Assembly (NCBI GenBank): GCA_036522155.1
Contig: DATDGI010000141.1
Coordinates: 1 to 5,600, forward strand
Source: UBA9676 sp036522155
GTDB taxonomy: Bacteria; Actinomycetota; Actinomycetes; Streptosporangiales; Streptosporangiaceae
Direction: 5' to 3'
Length of the DNA: 5,600 nucleotides
Both the position numbers and the translations under genes were made by a program. Position 1 is the stretch's first letter. Each line of letters opens with the position of its first letter. Shown here piece after piece: positions 1 through 5,556 of the stretch. The notes under the pieces are model-generated. The model searched no databases and was not told where the DNA came from. It worked only from the letters and a program-made list of their open reading frames with translations.

Positions 1-62
1 TCGGCGAAGAAGGCGCTGGCGGCCGCGCTGTCGATGGCGTCGTCCCCCTGGCGAGGCGTCAC
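1..62 (-). CDS. 5' end of an unidentified gene, cut by the window edge
   Basis: A minus-strand reading frame starts at GTG (62-60) and stays open to the window edge, giving about 20 residues that begin MTPRQGDDAIDSAAASAFFA. Three observations support a real gene. The GTG overlaps the TGA stop of the epimerase gene in a GTGA junction. A purine-rich GAAGGA lies 8 bases upstream of the GTG, inside the end of the epimerase gene. Nineteen of the 20 codons end in G or C. The junction implies translational coupling and one operon with the epimerase. Too little protein is visible to name a family. An enzyme acting with the epimerase on a sugar or a surface polymer is plausible from context only. Confidence 0.6.
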   Translation of the reverse strand, partial: MTPRQGDDAIDSAAASAFFA

Positions 63-991
63 TGGGTGGTTCCTTCCGGGGCGCTTGCGGGCGCGAACTC
101 CGGCCATACCGTGGCCAGGCCGGACTTGAGGTCGTGGGTGGGCTGGTAGCCCAGCGCACGGGCGGCGGAGATGTCCACGATGACCGCGGGCATCTCCCCG
201 GGCTGGGCGGGAACGTGGTCGGCCGGGATGGGCGCGCCGGTGACCGCGCGCGCCGCGGCGATGATGTCGTTCACGGTGACGGACTCACCGGCGCCCAGGA
301 TCAGCGGGCCGCGGGCCCCGGTCCGCCAGGCGAGCAGGATCCCGGCCACGATGTCGTCCACGTGGACCAGGTCCCTGACCTGGCTGCCGTCCCCGTACAC
401 CTGGACGCCCTGGCCGCCCGCGGCGGCCCGCATCAGCCGCGGCACGAAGCTGTCCTTGGCCTTCATGCCCGGACCGTAGACGTTGGAGAACCGCAGCGCG
501 CAGCCGGCCAGCCCGTAGGCCGCCGAGTAGCAGCTGAGCAGCATCTCACCGGCCGCCTTGGTCGCGCCGTAGGGGGTGAGCGGGCGGGGCGGCTGCTGCT
601 CGGTGATGACCGCCGAGCCAACGTCGCCGACGACCGCGTTGGTGGAGGCGAGCAGGAACGTGCCCACCCCCCGGGTGCGGGCCAGCTCCAGCAGTTCCGC
701 GGTGGCGGCGACGTTCGTCTGGTACGTGCCGACCGGGTCCTCGATGGAGCGCAGTACCGAGGTCACCGCGGCCAGGTGGACGATCACATCGGTGCCCGGG
801 CTGACGGCCTGCGCGGCGACCGACGGATTCCGCAGGTCGCCGAGCACGGTGCGGACGCCATTCGCGGCCGGCTCGTGCAGGTCGGCCACGGTGACTTCCG
901 CGCCGCTGTCCAGCAGCGCCCGGACGACCCGCCGCCCGATGAAGCCGGCCCCGCCGGTCACCAGTACCCGGTCACCCTCCCCAGCCGCCAT
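59..991 (-). CDS. NAD-dependent nucleotide-sugar epimerase/dehydratase (extended SDR, GalE-like)
   Basis: This 310-residue protein belongs to the extended short-chain dehydrogenase/reductase family, which carries out epimerisation, dehydration or reduction on nucleotide-activated sugars in the cytoplasm. In order from the chosen Met: the Rossmann GxxGxxG motif TGGAGFIG at 12-19; Asp37 at the end of strand 2, which favours NAD over NADP; GDL at 51-53; HLAA at 72-75; a catalytic Ser/Thr pair at 116-117; the YxxxK active site Tyr141-Lys145 (YGATK); RFSNVYGPG at 167-175; and a substrate-side GDGSQVRDLVHVDD at 200-213. The end (DISAARALGYQP) is typical of the family's C-terminal domain, and the length is normal. 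I chose ATG at 991 because GGAG lies 5 bases upstream; an in-frame GTG at 1006 would add five residues but has no good ribosome site. Motifs cannot separate UDP-glucose 4-epimerase from a dTDP- or GDP-sugar enzyme. It overlaps the next minus-strand gene by 4 bases. Confidence 0.88.
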   Translation of the reverse strand: MAAGEGDRVLVTGGAGFIGRRVVRALLDSGAEVTVADLHEPAANGVRTVLGDLRNPSVAAQAVSPGTDVIVHLAAVTSVLRSIEDPVGTYQTNVAATAELLELARTRGVGTFLLASTNAVVGDVGSAVITEQQPPRPLTPYGATKAAGEMLLSCYSAAYGLAGCALRFSNVYGPGMKAKDSFVPRLMRAAAGGQGVQVYGDGSQVRDLVHVDDIVAGILLAWRTGARGPLILGAGESVTVNDIIAAARAVTGAPIPADHVPAQPGEMPAVIVDISAARALGYQPTHDLKSGLATVWPEFAPASAPEGTTQ

Positions 992-996
992 GAAGT

Positions 997-1000
997 CTCC
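997..1000 (-). promoter_or_regulatory. Ribosome binding site deciding the epimerase start
   Basis: GGAG on the minus strand, 5 bases before the ATG at 991. The upstream in-frame GTG at 1006 has no comparable purine run at usable distance, so the shorter protein is preferred. Confidence 0.55.
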
Positions 1001-1047
1001 ATCCACGATCTGTCGAAGCCGCGTTCTACCTGGTTGTACCGGGTTTC

Positions 1048-1067
1048 ACCGGGCCGTGTGGCCCGGT
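1048..1067. repeat. Perfect inverted repeat, 8-bp arms with 4-base loop
   Basis: ACCGGGCC, loop GTGT, GGCCCGGT. It lies 57 bases upstream of the epimerase ATG. If transcription of the minus strand starts further upstream, it would form a very stable hairpin in the 5' untranslated RNA; otherwise it could be an operator. No U-run follows on either strand, so a classical intrinsic terminator is not indicated. Confidence 0.6.
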
Positions 1068-1160
1068 CGAGCCGAAAACCGGCAAGTGACCCGGAGCTGT
1101 CCGGCCGCCCCTGAGAATCGCGCTGACGCCGGTGCGCGCGGTTTAACAGGCCACCTGCCC

Positions 1161-1180
1161 TGACCGGGTGACCGTGACGG
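1161..1180. repeat. Cluster of three TGACSG direct repeats
   Basis: TGACCG at 1161-1166, TGACCG at 1169-1174 and TGACGG at 1175-1180 stand head to tail in 20 bases. The same hexamer heads the dyad at 1275-1298. The cluster could be a regulator binding site between the divergent genes. TGACC is not rare in GC-rich DNA, so the significance is uncertain. Confidence 0.3.
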
Positions 1181-1258
1181 TGCGTGCCGTTGCTGCCGCA
1201 GTGCCCGCCACCCGGCCCTCCCAGCGAGGTGCGTGGCCAGTGTAGCGGCGCTTCCTGA

Positions 1259-1268
1259 GCGCTAGCGC
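1259..1268. repeat. 10-bp perfect palindrome GCGCTAGCGC
   Basis: The site is self-complementary over ten bases. Its left half can alternatively pair with GCGCT at 1248-1252 (GCGCT-TCCTG-AGCGC). It stands seven bases from the CTGACCG dyad, so the two may form one composite control site. Function unknown. Confidence 0.35.
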
Positions 1269-1274
1269 AAGGTC

Positions 1275-1298
1275 CTGACCGGCTCATACCTCGGTCAG
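1275..1298. promoter_or_regulatory. Candidate operator dyad CTGACCG-N10-CGGTCAG
   Basis: Two perfect 7-base arms are separated by a 10-base AT-richer spacer (GCTCATACCT). The arms are 17 bases apart start to start, which suits a dimeric repressor or activator bound across successive major grooves. It lies in the middle of the divergent region and could serve either gene. No regulator family is assigned. Confidence 0.35.
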
Positions 1299-1403
1299 CC
1301 CGCTTACGGGCGCCGGCGTGGCGTACGTGGTACGGCCCGGGGCGCCGCGGGTAGGGAATACCGGAGCGGGTTTCGGGCATCGGGGTGGGTACCCTGCCCA
1401 GGC

Positions 1404-1417
1404 GGTACATAATTACC
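1404..1417 (+). promoter_or_regulatory. Candidate -10 element inside a GGTA-N6-TACC dyad
   Basis: GGTACATAATTACC is a clear AT-rich island in very GC-rich surroundings. CATAAT (1408-1413) matches five of six bases of TATAAT, and the flanking GGTA and TACC are inverted repeats, so a regulator could cover the -10 box. I see no -35 hexamer at the proper distance. A start near 1419-1421 would give the first GTPase gene a leader of about 165 bases, or would fall exactly on a GTG at 1419 that is in frame with it. Confidence 0.3.
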
Positions 1418-1583
1418 AGTGCACCGGGAAGCGGCCTGGGCCAGACCTGCCGGTACCGCGGCGGGCCGGGCGCAAGGCGGCTGGCGCTGGCCGGCCCTGG
1501 CGGGAGGGGATGACCGAAGGTCACCTCGGTGTGATCGGCCGGTGCTAGCTGGGAAGACTTTCGAGCGGGATGACAGAGCGGCG

Positions 1584-3725
1584 ATGACCGAGGGCCAGAG
1601 CGCGACAGCCGCGGCGCCTGAGCAGGGGGCCGGTGCCGGCTTCTCGGCTGCCCCGCCAGCCACGGTGCTGCCCGGGACCGCTCCCGCGCCAAGTGCTCCC
1701 GCGCCGGGCAATCAGCCGCCGGGCGCCCCGCCAACGGGCACTCCGCCAACGGGCGCTCCGCAAGCGGGCGGCGGGCAGCAAGCATCCGCGCCGCCAGGCG
1801 CCCCGCCCGGGCCTGCCCCGCCGCAGTCCGCCCCGGCTGCGCCTGCGCCGCCTGCCCCGCCTGGACCGTCCCCCGCCGGGCAATCTCCGGCCGGGCCGTC
1901 CCCGGTGGCCGACGGCGCGCCGGCCGAGCCGGCCGTCCGGGTCAACGCCAAGGCGATCGAGTCCGCGATCCTCGCCCTGCGCAAGCCGATCGCCGCCGCC
2001 CAGTTGCCGCTGGAAGCGCCGGGGGTGGCGGAGGCGCGGGCGGAGCGGCGCAAACTGCTCGGCCAGATCGACGACTACCTGCTGCCGCGGCTGCGCGAGT
2101 CCGGGGCGCCGGTGCTGGTGGCCCTGGTCGGCTCGACCGGGGCCGGCAAGTCCACGCTCGTCAACAGCATCGTCGGGGCCGAGGTCAGCATGACCGGGAT
2201 CCGGCGGCCGACCACGAACAGCCCGGTGCTCGCCTGCCACCCCGACGACATGGACTGGTTCGCTGAGAACGTGTTCCTGCCCACCGTGCCACGGGTCCGC
2301 CAGGAGGGGCTGGCCCGGTCGGGCCGGGACGGCCTGCTGGTGCTGGCCGCGAGTGAGGGCATGCCCAAGGGCGTCGCCCTGCTCGACACCCCCGACATCG
2401 ACTCGGTGGTGCAGGCGCACCGGGACTTCGCGCATCAGTTCCTGGACGCGTCCGACCTGTGGCTGTTCATGACCACCGCGGCCCGTTACGCCGATGCGGC
2501 CGTCTGGGAACTGCTGCAGCAGGCCCGGGACCGGCACGCCTCGCTCGGGATTGTGCTGTCGCGGGTCTATCAGCCCGCGGCGCCCCAGCTGGTCGACCAC
2601 TTCGCCGCGATGCTGGAAGCCAACGGCCTGAGCCACCATCAGCGGTTCCTCATCCTGGAGACCGTGCTCACCGACGGGAAGCTGCCGCCGGAGGCGTCCG
2701 AGCCGATCCGGCAATGGCTGGCCGAGGCGGCCGAGTCCGAGCGCCGGGTCGCGGTGCTGAGCCAGACCATGACCGGCGTGCTTGACACCTTCCCGGCCCG
2801 GATACCCGCGCTCGCCGCACAGGTGGAAGCGCAGGCGGCGGCCCACCGCGACCTGATCGCCGCGGTCGTGAGCGCCTACCGGGGGGCGGTCGCCGAGATC
2901 GGCACCGCCACCGCCGACGGCTCACTGCTGCGCGGCGAGGTGCTCGCCCGGTGGCAGGATTTCGCCGGCACCGGTGACCTGCTCCGCGCCCTGCAGGCCA
3001 AACGATCCGGGGGCAAGCAGCGCCGTTACCGCAGCCCGGCCCGGGCGCAAGCGCTGCGTGCGGCGCTGCGGACGGCGATGGAGTCGCTGATCACCTCGGT
3101 GGCCGACCGCGCGGCCGAGGATGCGGTCACCCACTGGCGGGGCCAGCCCGCTGGCGCCGACCTGCTTGACCAGCTGGCGGCGGGCACCGACGACGGCTGG
3201 GATAGCTCCCAGCTCGCCGCCGACGCCAGGCTCATCTTCGGCCTGGACGCCCCGGCCCTAGAAACTGCCGAGAGCCTGCAGGATCCGGTGGCCGCGCTGG
3301 CCCGGGCATCCGCCGACCTGGCCACCAGGGCAGCCCGGGACGTCAGCTCCTGGCAGGAACAGGTGCTGCGGCTGGTGAAGGCGGAGAACATAACCAAGCG
3401 GTCGATCGCCCGGGCCGTCAACTTCGACGACGAGTCACTGGCCACCCTGCTCATGATCGGCCTGATGGGGAGCAGCGCGCCGGAAGCTGAGGTGGAGGAG
3501 AGCGCGACCGCGATCCCGCAGCGGCTGCTCACCTCGCTGTTCGGCAGCGGCCCGCTGCGCGACGTCAGCATCCGGGCGCGGGCGGATCTGCTGGACCGGG
3601 TCCAGCTGATCTTCGACGAGGAGGTGCTGCGGTTCAGCAAGGTCATCGCGCGCACCGAGGTTCCCGACGCCAACGCGGCGGTGCAGCTCTACCAGGCGAC
3701 CTATGCCCTTGAGGTGACCCGGTGA
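1584..3725 (+). CDS. dynA: Dynamin-like GTPase, soluble partner (DynA-like)
   Basis: A large GTPase of 713 residues, without a clear transmembrane span. Residues 1 to about 117 are a Pro/Ala/Gly-rich, probably disordered tail. The GTPase domain follows: P-loop GSTGAGKST at 183-191 (G1), Thr210/Thr211 in RRPTTNSP as likely switch I (G2), and DTPDIDS at 268-274 (G3, with Asp where the usual DxxG has Gly). At the G4 place stands LSRV (325-328) and no N/TKxD is seen. Residues about 400-713 are predicted mostly helical, with a basic patch at 473-496 and a short hydrophobic run at 618-628 that might touch lipid. The gene overlaps the next GTPase gene in GTGA. In Streptomyces such a pair, DynA and DynB, supports FtsZ rings during sporulation; the assignment here rests on domain layout and gene order. 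IniA-type dynamins are the main alternative. ATG 1584 was chosen because upstream codons lose the G/C third-base bias; its ribosome site (CAGAG) is weak. A GTG at 1419 is in frame. Confidence 0.75.
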   Translation: MTEGQSATAAAPEQGAGAGFSAAPPATVLPGTAPAPSAPAPGNQPPGAPPTGTPPTGAPQAGGGQQASAPPGAPPGPAPPQSAPAAPAPPAPPGPSPAGQSPAGPSPVADGAPAEPAVRVNAKAIESAILALRKPIAAAQLPLEAPGVAEARAERRKLLGQIDDYLLPRLRESGAPVLVALVGSTGAGKSTLVNSIVGAEVSMTGIRRPTTNSPVLACHPDDMDWFAENVFLPTVPRVRQEGLARSGRDGLLVLAASEGMPKGVALLDTPDIDSVVQAHRDFAHQFLDASDLWLFMTTAARYADAAVWELLQQARDRHASLGIVLSRVYQPAAPQLVDHFAAMLEANGLSHHQRFLILETVLTDGKLPPEASEPIRQWLAEAAESERRVAVLSQTMTGVLDTFPARIPALAAQVEAQAAAHRDLIAAVVSAYRGAVAEIGTATADGSLLRGEVLARWQDFAGTGDLLRALQAKRSGGKQRRYRSPARAQALRAALRTAMESLITSVADRAAEDAVTHWRGQPAGADLLDQLAAGTDDGWDSSQLAADARLIFGLDAPALETAESLQDPVAALARASADLATRAARDVSSWQEQVLRLVKAENITKRSIARAVNFDDESLATLLMIGLMGSSAPEAEVEESATAIPQRLLTSLFGSGPLRDVSIRARADLLDRVQLIFDEEVLRFSKVIARTEVPDANAAVQLYQATYALEVTR
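1722..1766 (+). repeat. Three 15-bp tandem units coding for a Pro-rich pentapeptide
   Basis: Units begin at 1722, 1737 and 1752 (GGCGCCCCGCCAACG and close variants; the third differs more). They encode GAPPT, GTPPT and GAPQA at residues 47-61 of the first GTPase. The frame-preserving period suggests slippage growth of the disordered tail. A second Pro/Ser/Gly repeat (SPAGQSPAGPSP) lies at residues 96-107. Confidence 0.6.
3711..3717 (+). promoter_or_regulatory. Ribosome binding site for the second GTPase gene
   Basis: GAGGTGA, a seven-base match to the anti-Shine-Dalgarno complement, stands inside the end of the first GTPase gene, 4 bases before GTG 3722. It supports the overlapping start and coupled translation of the pair. 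Confidence 0.6.
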
Positions 3726-5443
3726 CCGACCTGGAATCGGCCCGCGCGGGCCTGGCCACCACCGGGAGGCACGGCATGCCGGTGCGGGCCAATCGCCTCG
3801 CCGCCAACGGCGCCGCCGGCGGTGCATCCGCCCTGTCTGACCGGCTGACCGCGCTGGCCCGGATGACCCAGATCGGGGACGCCCGCAGCGGGCAGGACGG
3901 GTTCAGCCCGCAGGTGCTGCGGGACTCAGAGGCTCTGCTCGGCCGGGCCGGGGAACGGCTGCGGCTGTCGGCCGACCACACCGTGGTGGTCCTGGCCGGG
4001 GGGACCGGCAGCGGCAAGTCGTCAATCTTCAACCAGCTGGCCGGGGCCGATTTCTCGCCGGTCGGGGTGGTCCGCCCGATGACCAGGGAGGCGTACGCCT
4101 GCGTCTGGGGGATGGACGGGGCGGGGCCGCTGCTGGACTGGCTGGGCGTGCGGGACCGCAACCGGTACCCCCGGTCGAGCGCGCTCGGCGAGGGCGAGCG
4201 CTCGCTGTCCGGGTTGCTGCTGCTGGACCTGCCCGACCACGACTCGGTGCTGGCCGGGGAGTCCAGCTCGGTGAACCGGCTGGTGTCGCTGGCCGACATG
4301 ATGGTCTGGGTGCTTGACCCGCAGAAGTACGCCGACGCCGCCGTGCACAGCCGTTACCTGATGCCGATGGCCGGCCATTCGTCAGTCATCGCGGTCGTGC
4401 TCAACCAGGCCGATCTGCTCACCACCGAGCAGGCCAGCGACTGCGTCACCGACCTGCAGCGGCTGCTCGACACCGAGGGCCTGCACGACAGCCGGATCCT
4501 GGTCACTTCCGCCGTCACCGGTGCCGGGCTCGACGACCTGCGGGAGGCGCTGGCCAAGGCCGTGACGGCCCGCCGGGCCAGCGCCGAGCGGCTTTCCGCC
4601 GACGTGGACGCGATCGCGGCCAGGTTCGCCCCGTACGCGGGCGAGGCGGGGGCGGGCGGCACCGGGGACGGCGAGGACGCGCTGGCCGAGGCGTTCGCAC
4701 AGGCAGCCGGGGTAGCCGGGGTCAGCCGGGCGCTGCAGAGCGCGCGGGAGCTGAGGGCGGTCGACTACGTCGGCTGGCCGGTCTCCCGGCTGCTGCGGCG
4801 GGACCCGGTGCGCAAGATCAGGCTGGGCACGCTGTGGGACGAACTGCGGGCTGTGTCGGCCGGTCCGCAGGGTGCTCAGCGGGCCGAGATAGACAACGCG
4901 ATCACCGTGCTGGCCGGCCAGGTCGCACCGGGCCTGCCGGCTCCCTGGCCAGCCACCGCCCGGGCCGCCGCCCGCTCGCAGGTGGACGAGATCCCGGCCG
5001 CGCTGGGCGAGGCCGTGGGGGCGGCGCTGCCCGCCGAGAACAGCGTCGCCGGCTGGTGGCGGCTGGTCGCGGCCTGGCAGGGGCTGCTCATCGGCGCCGC
5101 CGTGGCCGGGCTGGCCTGGCTGGTGACCTTGCTGGTCGTGGGCGTCTTCCACGCCTCCCGGCATGCGCCCACGCTGTTCAGCAACGTGAAGCTGATGCCC
5201 TGGGTGGCGGTCATGGTCGTGGCCATCCTGGTACTCGGCTGGCTGACCGCCATCGGCTGCATGAGCCTGGTGTTCAAGGCCGCCGACCGGGAGCGGGAGC
5301 GAGCCGTACAGCAGATGCGTTCCCAGACCGCCGATGTCGCCCACCGGCTGGTGGTGCTCCCGGTCGAGCAGGAGCTCTCCATCTACCGCCGGTTCAGCAG
5401 CGAACTGGCCGTCGCCAGCGGCGGCTGGACCAGCCCCGGCTGA
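3722..5443 (+). CDS. dynB: Membrane-anchored dynamin-like GTPase (DynB-like)
   Basis: A GTPase of 573 residues with a full set of nucleotide-binding motifs: P-loop GGTGSGKS at 93-100 (G1), Thr121 in RPMTREA (G2), DLPDHDS at 169-175 (G3, Asp in place of Gly as in its partner), NQAD at 228-231 (G4) and TSAVTG at 262-267 (G5). A helical middle region follows. Then come two strongly hydrophobic segments, about 453-476 and 491-518, joined by a loop of some 14 residues: a transmembrane hairpin that leaves both ends, and so the GTPase domain, in the cytoplasm. The last 55 residues are charged and probably helical. The protein would anchor the pair to the membrane. In Streptomyces DynB has this two-span layout and needs DynA at the septum; equating them is my inference. 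YfjP/Era-related GTPases and mycobacterial IniC are the nearest alternatives. GTG 3722 overlaps the previous stop (GTGA); ATG 3776 is a second possible start. Confidence 0.8.
   Translation: MTDLESARAGLATTGRHGMPVRANRLAANGAAGGASALSDRLTALARMTQIGDARSGQDGFSPQVLRDSEALLGRAGERLRLSADHTVVVLAGGTGSGKSSIFNQLAGADFSPVGVVRPMTREAYACVWGMDGAGPLLDWLGVRDRNRYPRSSALGEGERSLSGLLLLDLPDHDSVLAGESSSVNRLVSLADMMVWVLDPQKYADAAVHSRYLMPMAGHSSVIAVVLNQADLLTTEQASDCVTDLQRLLDTEGLHDSRILVTSAVTGAGLDDLREALAKAVTARRASAERLSADVDAIAARFAPYAGEAGAGGTGDGEDALAEAFAQAAGVAGVSRALQSARELRAVDYVGWPVSRLLRRDPVRKIRLGTLWDELRAVSAGPQGAQRAEIDNAITVLAGQVAPGLPAPWPATARAAARSQVDEIPAALGEAVGAALPAENSVAGWWRLVAAWQGLLIGAAVAGLAWLVTLLVVGVFHASRHAPTLFSNVKLMPWVAVMVVAILVLGWLTAIGCMSLVFKAADRERERAVQQMRSQTADVAHRLVVLPVEQELSIYRRFSSELAVASGGWTSPG
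3764..3769 (+). promoter_or_regulatory. Second Shine-Dalgarno, for an alternative start at ATG 3776
   Basis: GGGAGG ends 6 bases before an in-frame ATG at 3776. Initiation there would remove the first 18 residues of the second GTPase, none of which carry a GTPase motif. It competes with the overlapping GTG at 3722, so both protein forms may be made. Confidence 0.4.
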
Positions 5444-5469
5444 CCAGCCCTGGCTGGACCAGCCCCGGC
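5423..5469 (+). repeat. 18-bp direct repeat spanning the stop of the second GTPase gene
   Basis: GGCTGGACCAGCCCCGGC occurs at 5423-5440, just before the stop codon, and again exactly at 5452-5469, a period of 29 bases. The intervening TGACCAGCCCT begins with the stop codon. Each unit contains short inverted repeats (GGCTGG/CCAGCC), so several mutually exclusive hairpins can form. It looks like a local tandem duplication of the end of the coding sequence. Confidence 0.65.
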
Positions 5470-5476
5470 CGGTCCA
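5455..5476 (+). terminator. Possible GC-rich terminator hairpin without U-run
   Basis: TGGACC at 5455-5460 pairs with GGTCCA at 5471-5476 across a 10-base loop that can itself pair at its base. It begins 12 bases after the TGA of the second GTPase gene. No run of T follows. Hairpins of this kind are often taken as terminators in actinobacteria, but the stem is short and overlaps the direct repeat. Confidence 0.3.
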
Positions 5477-5556
5477 TCCAGCGCGGCCCACCCGCCCGGC
5501 CCCCCGCCCGCGCTCACCCGGCCCTTCGTCCGTTCCTGCCCGCCGCTCGGGAAGCT

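Larger units (their letters stand above)
992..1583. other. Divergent intergenic region without a convincing gene
   Basis: About 590 bases separate the two divergent units and must hold the control signals of both. I see no tRNA, rRNA or recognisable riboswitch. Open frames cross it, such as plus-strand 1318-1548, but roughly a quarter of their codons end in A or T and their products are low-complexity, unlike the flanking genes. What is present: a perfect hairpin (1048-1067), a cluster of TGACC/TGACGG repeats (1161-1180), the palindrome GCGCTAGCGC (1259-1268), a dyad (1275-1298), CGTAC-GTG-GTACG (1322-1334), an AT-rich element (1404-1417), and TGACC-GAA-GGTCA (1511-1523). For the minus-strand gene only weak -10-like hexamers are visible (TAGAAC, TACAAC between about 1028 and 1040), so I do not call its promoter. 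Confidence 0.7.

Noticed and set aside
134..1114. Plus-strand open frame of 326 codons opposite the epimerase
   Set aside because: It has no recognisable fold and covers the complement of a well-conserved SDR protein.
1318..1548. Plus-strand 76-codon frame in the intergenic region
   Set aside because: About a quarter of the codons end in A or T against a few percent in neighbouring genes, and the product shows no family features.
958..1785. Minus-strand 275-codon frame across the intergenic region
   Set aside because: It overlaps both the start of the epimerase and the tail of the first GTPase, and its N-terminus is Ala/Arg/Pro low complexity.
1722..1905. Repetitive GC-rich stretch considered as a CRISPR array or transposon end
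   Set aside because: The repeats keep a 15-bp coding period, have no unique spacers, and translate to a Pro-rich tail.
1545..2846. Minus-strand open frame of 433 codons opposite the first GTPase
   Set aside because: It is low-complexity Arg/Gly/Pro-rich translation with no motif, opposite a gene with clear GTPase motifs; a normal by-product of high GC.
1584..3725. ABC transporter ATPase reading of the P-loop proteins
   Set aside because: The P-loops are followed by GTPase-type switch motifs, and no ABC signature (LSGGQ) or Walker B with catalytic Glu is seen in either protein.
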